A DNA stretch of 64,000 nt from Algoriphagus sp. (GTDB lineage: Bacteria > Bacteroidota > Bacteroidia > Cytophagales > Cyclobacteriaceae), in assembly GCA_029945945.1 (NCBI GenBank), contig JAQSDM010000013.1:167223-231222 (forward strand), written 5' to 3'. This document shows positions 60,304 through 64,000 of the stretch, piece by piece. A program made the translations under genes and the position numbers. Within the stretch, counting starts at the first letter, position 1, and every line of letters starts with the position of its first letter. Under the pieces are notes generated by a model that was not told where the DNA came from, made no database searches, and saw only the letters and a list, made by a program, of their open reading frames with translations.

Positions 60304-60852
60304 TTAGCTTTTAACTTTCTCTGTGATCCAAATTGCATCTTTTTCAAAACCCTGATCCGCCCATTCCACCACCACATGCTGACTTTCAAGGGTATTTACT
60401 TTTATCCCAAAATAGTCCGGCATGATGGGAAAATCTCTGGTAAGAATGCGATCCACCAGCACCATTAATTCTACTTTTTGGGGTCTGCCAAAGGCAATCA
60501 TCGCATCCATGGCGGCTCTTACCGATCTGCCTTTGTAAAGCACGTCGTCCACGAGAATCACTTTTTTTCCTTCTACCAGAAAATCAATTTTGGTTTCATT
60601 CGCTTTGAGAGGAAAATCTCTCCTCCTAAAATCGTCCCGATGAAAAGTCGCATCCAGGTATCCTGACGGCACTTTCACTCCGGAAATTTCCTCCAAAAGA
60701 GTGACGATCTTATCCAGCAAAATCGTTCCGCGGGGCTGCAAACCTAAAAGAACTGTGTTCTCGAAATTATCGTGGTTTTCGATAAGTTGATGACAGAACC
60801 TCCTGAGAATGATCCCAATCTGTCCTTGGTCTAGTATTAACCTTTTTTGCAT
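60304..60852 (-). CDS. pyrR: PyrR bifunctional pyrimidine operon regulator / uracil phosphoribosyltransferase
   Basis: The 182-residue protein has the PRPP-binding motif VILVDDVLYKGRSVRAAMDAM and the N-terminal IGIILRRFCHQLIENHDNFENTVLLGLQPRG of PyrR. In Gram-positive bacteria PyrR binds mRNA leaders to end transcription when UMP is high and has weak uracil phosphoribosyltransferase activity. I chose the ATG at 60852 (MQKRLILDQGQ); the longer ORF to 60981 runs back into the end of the upstream gene. No clear PyrR attenuator hairpin is visible before pyrR or in the 2-base space to pyrB, so the control here may differ. Confidence 0.94.
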   Translation of the reverse strand: MQKRLILDQGQIGIILRRFCHQLIENHDNFENTVLLGLQPRGTILLDKIVTLLEEISGVKVPSGYLDATFHRDDFRRRDFPLKANETKIDFLVEGKKVILVDDVLYKGRSVRAAMDAMIAFGRPQKVELMVLVDRILTRDFPIMPDYFGIKVNTLESQHVVVEWADQGFEKDAIWITEKVKS

Positions 60853-60886
60853 GGGTGAGATTTGAGGGTAAATATAAAAAATAAAT

Positions 60887-62512
60887 CTAGTCCTGCAGGT
60901 CCTTTGGCTGGTACAAATCCCCATCCACAAGGACTTTGGTAAGAAAAAACACCTCCCTGGTCTCTTCCCTACCGGACTCACCGAGAAAGCGGATTTTCTG
61001 CGTTCCGCTCAGCAAAAAATATTGACCATACCAATGTGCTATTTTCAGACTTTCTGGATTTGTTTCCCGTATGCGCTCGTTCTCATCAGTCAGACCCAAC
61101 TCAAAGTCAAGTTGCTCAAACACCTTTTCTCCATTTTTGAAATAACTCATTTTGATCGTCTGATTCTCCACATAGAGGTGGTACAGATCCTCTCCCACTA
61201 CAGCGATTTCACCAAATGCATTTGGATAAGTTGTCGTAAATTCATCGTAGGTGCTTGAATTGTCCCAGATCACCTGGCCTTCTTTACCTACTTTGATAAA
61301 ATGGGAAGAAATGTATTGGTACTCAGGAATCACCTGATAGGTTGAAGCAATCGGGTACCTATTGGAATAGAAAGGATCGTTGAAACTTGGGTTGTAACCC
61401 ATCCTGGTCAGTCGATCATACCGATAAGCGCTGGTCGGAGAATATAAACCGGAATTTATGCCGCCTTTGGAATCAATAATATTTACCTGATCAAAATAGA
61501 CATAAAAGGCATCCTCAGTTTCTTTAACCTCCCGAATCGAGTAGACATTTTTGATACCCGGAATCTTTCCTTTTTCGATCTCTTTGATCGTCTCTGCATC
61601 CTTTTTTTGCTTTGACTTCTCATCCAGATAATTGTAAAAGTTGGGGAAATCCTCAAGCGTATAAAGTTTAAATTCATGCTCCCCAAACTCATTTATTTCC
61701 ATCAGGTACATCCCCTGATAGGCACCTCTCCTTTCAAGGCCAAAAGATCCCATCATCACTTGCTGATAGTTTTCTTCCTCCGGAAGAAGAATGGCATCCA
61801 AAATCTCTTGACCGGGATCTCCAAATTGGTCAACCTTTACTTCTCTGATCAAATTTCCCGTCATGTCATAGGTGTTGACCAGGAGCTCTCTATTCCGAAA
61901 TTGTCCCCTTCTGCTCAATACCACATCAATTGCATCAATTTCGGACATTTTTCGGATTTGGAGAATCTGGGTATCCTCTGCAAAAATCCCCTGAACTGTA
62001 TGGATGCTTTTATCTTTCATGTCAAAAATCTGCATTACTGGTCGGGAGTCGGAAGTTCCCATGAAAACAGCTTTACCATCAACGACTAAAAATTCTACCA
62101 ATTCAATATTGAGAAGGTTATTAGCATCGTATTCAAATCCACTTTTTGTCGTCAAATCTATGTTCAGAATGTACTTTTCAGCATTTTCGGAATTTCCCTT
62201 TTGAAACAAAGCATACAACTGAGTCCCCTCCGTATCAAAACCAATCATATCGAATCCATCTTTCACTGGAAACTCGATTAAACCTTCCGTGTTGAGGTTA
62301 GAATCCGTGATGAAATACTGAAAATTTTTCTTGAAACTGATCGATTTCTCAGGGATGACCCGAAAGGAAACCAGGGAATTTTCGGTCCGAACCATTTCGA
62401 AAACCGGACCATAAAGCTCGGCATCAACCTCAAATCTGGCAACGAATTTTACCTGAGCAAACCCCTGAAAACTCAAAATCAATAACGCGGAAAGAATGAA
62501 AAGTTTTTTCAT
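60887..62512 (-). CDS. Secreted protein of 541 residues, unknown function
   Basis: The protein starts MKKLFILSALLILSFQGFAQ, a clear signal peptide, and has no further membrane helix. The rest is strand-rich with repeated short segments such as FQYFITDSNLNTEGLIEF, QLYALFQKGNSENAEKYIL, VEFLVVDGKAVFMGTSDSRPVMQIFD and DLYHLYVENQTIKMSYFKNGE, which look like blades of a beta-propeller, but I recognise no family. I chose the ATG at 62512; the frame open to 62554 lies over a repeat. The gene follows the EVE gene with the ~90-bp repeat filling the whole gap, and ends 34 bases before the pyrR start, so EVE, this gene and pyrRB may share transcripts. Confidence 0.72.
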   Translation of the reverse strand: MKKLFILSALLILSFQGFAQVKFVARFEVDAELYGPVFEMVRTENSLVSFRVIPEKSISFKKNFQYFITDSNLNTEGLIEFPVKDGFDMIGFDTEGTQLYALFQKGNSENAEKYILNIDLTTKSGFEYDANNLLNIELVEFLVVDGKAVFMGTSDSRPVMQIFDMKDKSIHTVQGIFAEDTQILQIRKMSEIDAIDVVLSRRGQFRNRELLVNTYDMTGNLIREVKVDQFGDPGQEILDAILLPEEENYQQVMMGSFGLERRGAYQGMYLMEINEFGEHEFKLYTLEDFPNFYNYLDEKSKQKKDAETIKEIEKGKIPGIKNVYSIREVKETEDAFYVYFDQVNIIDSKGGINSGLYSPTSAYRYDRLTRMGYNPSFNDPFYSNRYPIASTYQVIPEYQYISSHFIKVGKEGQVIWDNSSTYDEFTTTYPNAFGEIAVVGEDLYHLYVENQTIKMSYFKNGEKVFEQLDFELGLTDENERIRETNPESLKIAHWYGQYFLLSGTQKIRFLGESGREETREVFFLTKVLVDGDLYQPKDLQD

Positions 62513-62604
62513 GTGTTTATAAATGATTTTTAATGTCCACATGGAATCTCGCATAGCTAATGATCATCCCTCTGTGTGTCGCTTGAGTCATGCTCGATTT
62601 CATG
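62510..62604 (-). repeat. Third copy of the ~90-bp mini-ORF repeat, filling the gap between EVE and secreted-protein genes
   Basis: The repeat matches 33878-34058 (ATGAAATCGAGCATGACTCA at its minus-strand start, TATGCGAGATTCCATGTGG in the middle, TTTATAAACA at its end). On the minus strand it has an ORF of 28 codons (62603 to 62517: MKSSMTQATHRG, MIISYARFHV, DIKNHL, stop). Its ATG overlaps the TGA of the EVE gene as ATGA, and its stop lies 4 bases before the ATG of the next gene. The same mini-ORF with an in-frame 3-base difference is found in unit 1 upstream of the kinase. Confidence 0.8.
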
Positions 62605-62998
62605 AGCCCATTTTCAATAATAAATCAAACTCTTCTTTTCCTACCGGGAAAACAGAAAGCCTCGATTGCTTCAGCATGGGAAGTTGCGAAAGTCGATCTT
62701 CATTTTTGATCATTTCCAATTTCACCGGAGATTTTAATGGCTTCTTCACTTTCAATCTTACGGCAATCCAAGCCGGATCTTTTGGATCCGCAAATGCCTC
62801 TTCCGAAACTTCAGCAACTCCAACAATCGCTTTATCTTTTCCGCTGTGATAAAATAATACCGGTTCACCCAGTCGCATATCCCGGAGTGAATTTCTTGCC
62901 TGATAATTTCGCACGCCATCCCAGACATCTTCCTGTTTCGCTGTGAAATCATCCCAAGAGTAGGAAGTTGGCTCAGATTTGACCATCCAGTAGTTCAT
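62600..62998 (-). CDS. EVE domain protein (THYN1-like)
   Basis: The 132-residue protein is a single EVE domain: MNYWMVKSEPTSYSWDDF at the start, DVWDGVRNYQARNSLRDMRLGEPVLFYHSG and IVGVAEVSEEAFADPKDPAWIAVRLK, then LPMLKQSRLSVFPVGKEEFDLLLKMG. EVE domains belong to the PUA-like fold and are thought to bind modified bases in DNA or RNA. No restriction enzyme or DNA-modifying enzyme is next to it. Its stop codon overlaps the start of a repeat-borne mini-ORF. The divergent PolX gene starts about 100 bases away. Confidence 0.93.
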   Translation of the reverse strand: MNYWMVKSEPTSYSWDDFTAKQEDVWDGVRNYQARNSLRDMRLGEPVLFYHSGKDKAIVGVAEVSEEAFADPKDPAWIAVRLKVKKPLKSPVKLEMIKNEDRLSQLPMLKQSRLSVFPVGKEEFDLLLKMGS

Positions 62999-63101
62999 TG
63001 ATCTTTATTTGGGTTTACAATTTTAAGATAAGTCTTAGACCTTTAAATTGAAACAATATTTGGAGACATTTGTCTCACATCTTAACGCAAATACAAAGAT
63101 T

Positions 63102-64000
63102 TTGGATCATAAGACAATTCTGAAGAAACTCAAATTGAGTATTCAGCTCATGGAACTCCATGAGGAAAATCCATTTAAAATCAGAGGCTATCAGGGAGCT
63201 CTCAATTCGTTTGACCGCGGGGATCAGGATCTGATGAGCATCAGCGATGAGAATCTGGCGAAAATACCGGGAGTGGGAAAAAGTGTGTTGGAAGCCATTC
63301 AGGACTTGAAAAGCTCTGAATCTTTTCCACTCTTGGATCAATTGATTGAGAAAACGCCAGCCGGAATTTTGGAGATTCTTCAGATAAAAGGACTTGGTCC
63401 AAAAAAAGTTAAGACACTTTGGGAGGAATTGGGCATCACCTCCACGCACGAATTGATGGAGGCTTGCCAATCCGGAAAAGTGGCTAAAATCAAAGGATTC
63501 GGTGAAAAGACCCAAGAAACGATTATTCAAAATCTCGAATTCAAAGCTTCCAATACCGGAAAATGGCTTTACGCAGATATCGAGGAAGTGATCGAAAACC
63601 TGACTGAAGAGCTTCAATCTATTTCTTCTGAATCTGAAATTTCGATTGTCGGAGATTTTGCCAGAAAGATGGAAATCATTTCCGAAGCAGAATGGCTGAT
63701 CGGTCTTGCCTCCCTTTTTGGTGGAAAAGAAAAATTGAAAACCTGGAGCAGAATAGAATGGGACCTTTCTCAATCAGGTCCATTTTCCTGGCGAGGAAAA
63801 GTCATAGATCTTGACTTGCACGTTCAGGTTCACTTCTGCGCAAAACCAGATTTCATCCAAAACAAACTGGCCCTGACTGCTTCCAAAGCTCACTTAGCTT
63901 TGCTGGTTGACGAAAAAGAATCCATCGCAGAAAAACTCAAAAAGAAGGATTACAAGACTGAGGAAGAGTTTTTTTCAAAAAATGGCTTGCAATTTATTCC
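63102..64000 (+). CDS. PolX-family DNA polymerase/3'-5' exonuclease (5' part), altered polymerase motif
   Basis: The frame is open to the right edge, so only about 299 residues are seen. I read the start as TTG at 63102 (MDHKTILKKLKLSIQLMELH); the first ATG is 63150. The N-terminal domain has the PolX opening ENPFKIRGYQGA and three helix-hairpin-helix motifs (IPGVGKS 55-61, IKGLGPKK 95-102, IKGFGEKT 130-137). At the nucleotidyltransferase motif, where active PolX enzymes read like GSxRRxxExxxDxD, this protein reads GDFARKMEIISEAEW (184-198), so both catalytic aspartates are glutamates and one arginine is alanine. The C-terminal PHP exonuclease domain, if present, lies outside the window. Confidence 0.88.
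   Translation, partial: MDHKTILKKLKLSIQLMELHEENPFKIRGYQGALNSFDRGDQDLMSISDENLAKIPGVGKSVLEAIQDLKSSESFPLLDQLIEKTPAGILEILQIKGLGPKKVKTLWEELGITSTHELMEACQSGKVAKIKGFGEKTQETIIQNLEFKASNTGKWLYADIEEVIENLTEELQSISSESEISIVGDFARKMEIISEAEWLIGLASLFGGKEKLKTWSRIEWDLSQSGPFSWRGKVIDLDLHVQVHFCAKPDFIQNKLALTASKAHLALLVDEKESIAEKLKKKDYKTEEEFFSKNGLQFI

Noticed and set aside
63075..63773. 232-codon minus-strand ORF
   Set aside because: It is antisense to the PolX gene, which has three HhH motifs in the proper frame.

Overview
This 64 kb window reads as a chromosome segment of a Bacteroidota bacterium, most likely a member of the Cytophagales. The evidence is a complete alternative complex III / aa3 oxidase gene cluster in the order usual for that group, Bacteroidota-type promoters (TTTG - about 19 bp - TAnnTTTG), a DUF6728 gene, the long two-domain form of IspG, and signal peptides ending in the AQ-type junction common there. 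No database search was possible; all family names are read from motifs.

Layout. 1-6.8 kb: the 5' part of ffh (minus strand, runs off the left edge), a YfhO-type membrane protein, a methyltransferase, a SlyD-like FKBP isomerase, an orphan ABC ATPase and a YjbR protein. 6.8-23.7 kb: an accessory stretch with long gaps full of dispersed palindromic repeats. Between them lie a Rnk/GreA-C-like protein, a truncated chemoreceptor-like protein, an esterase, a Zn/Cd-type P-ATPase with an altered phosphorylation motif (DKTRT), three amidohydrolase-fold proteins (one without most metal ligands), a glycosyltransferase / amidohydrolase-like / ATP-grasp cluster, an LVIVD-repeat lipoprotein, envelope proteins and a fatty acid hydroxylase. 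23.9-33.9 kb (minus strand): ispG, an SDR oxidoreductase, a very large outer-membrane barrel protein and a 1234-residue NtrY-like histidine kinase. 34-50.7 kb (minus strand): the respiratory cluster actA-B-C-D-E-F, ctaC, ctaD, ctaA, ctaB, two subunit III genes, subunit IV, then SCO, DUF420 and an 82-residue protein. It should carry electrons from menaquinol through complex III to oxygen and build the oxidase with heme A and copper. 51-64 kb: tRNA-Cys, rpsA, plsC, a PLP/CBS cystathionine beta-synthase-type enzyme, an ABC exporter pair, pyrR-pyrB, an unknown secreted protein, an EVE-domain protein and the start of a PolX-family gene.

The most unusual signals are: (1) a roughly 90-bp repeat, in three copies, that fits exactly between neighbouring genes and carries a conserved 27-28 codon mini-ORF; (2) composite palindromic repeats confined to the first 23.5 kb, some with a second palindrome nested in the first; (3) loss or change of catalytic residues in three enzymes (P-type ATPase, amidohydrolase, PolX); (4) a possible structured RNA near 7.1-7.3 kb; (5) an intrinsic terminator upstream of plsC that no gene accounts for.
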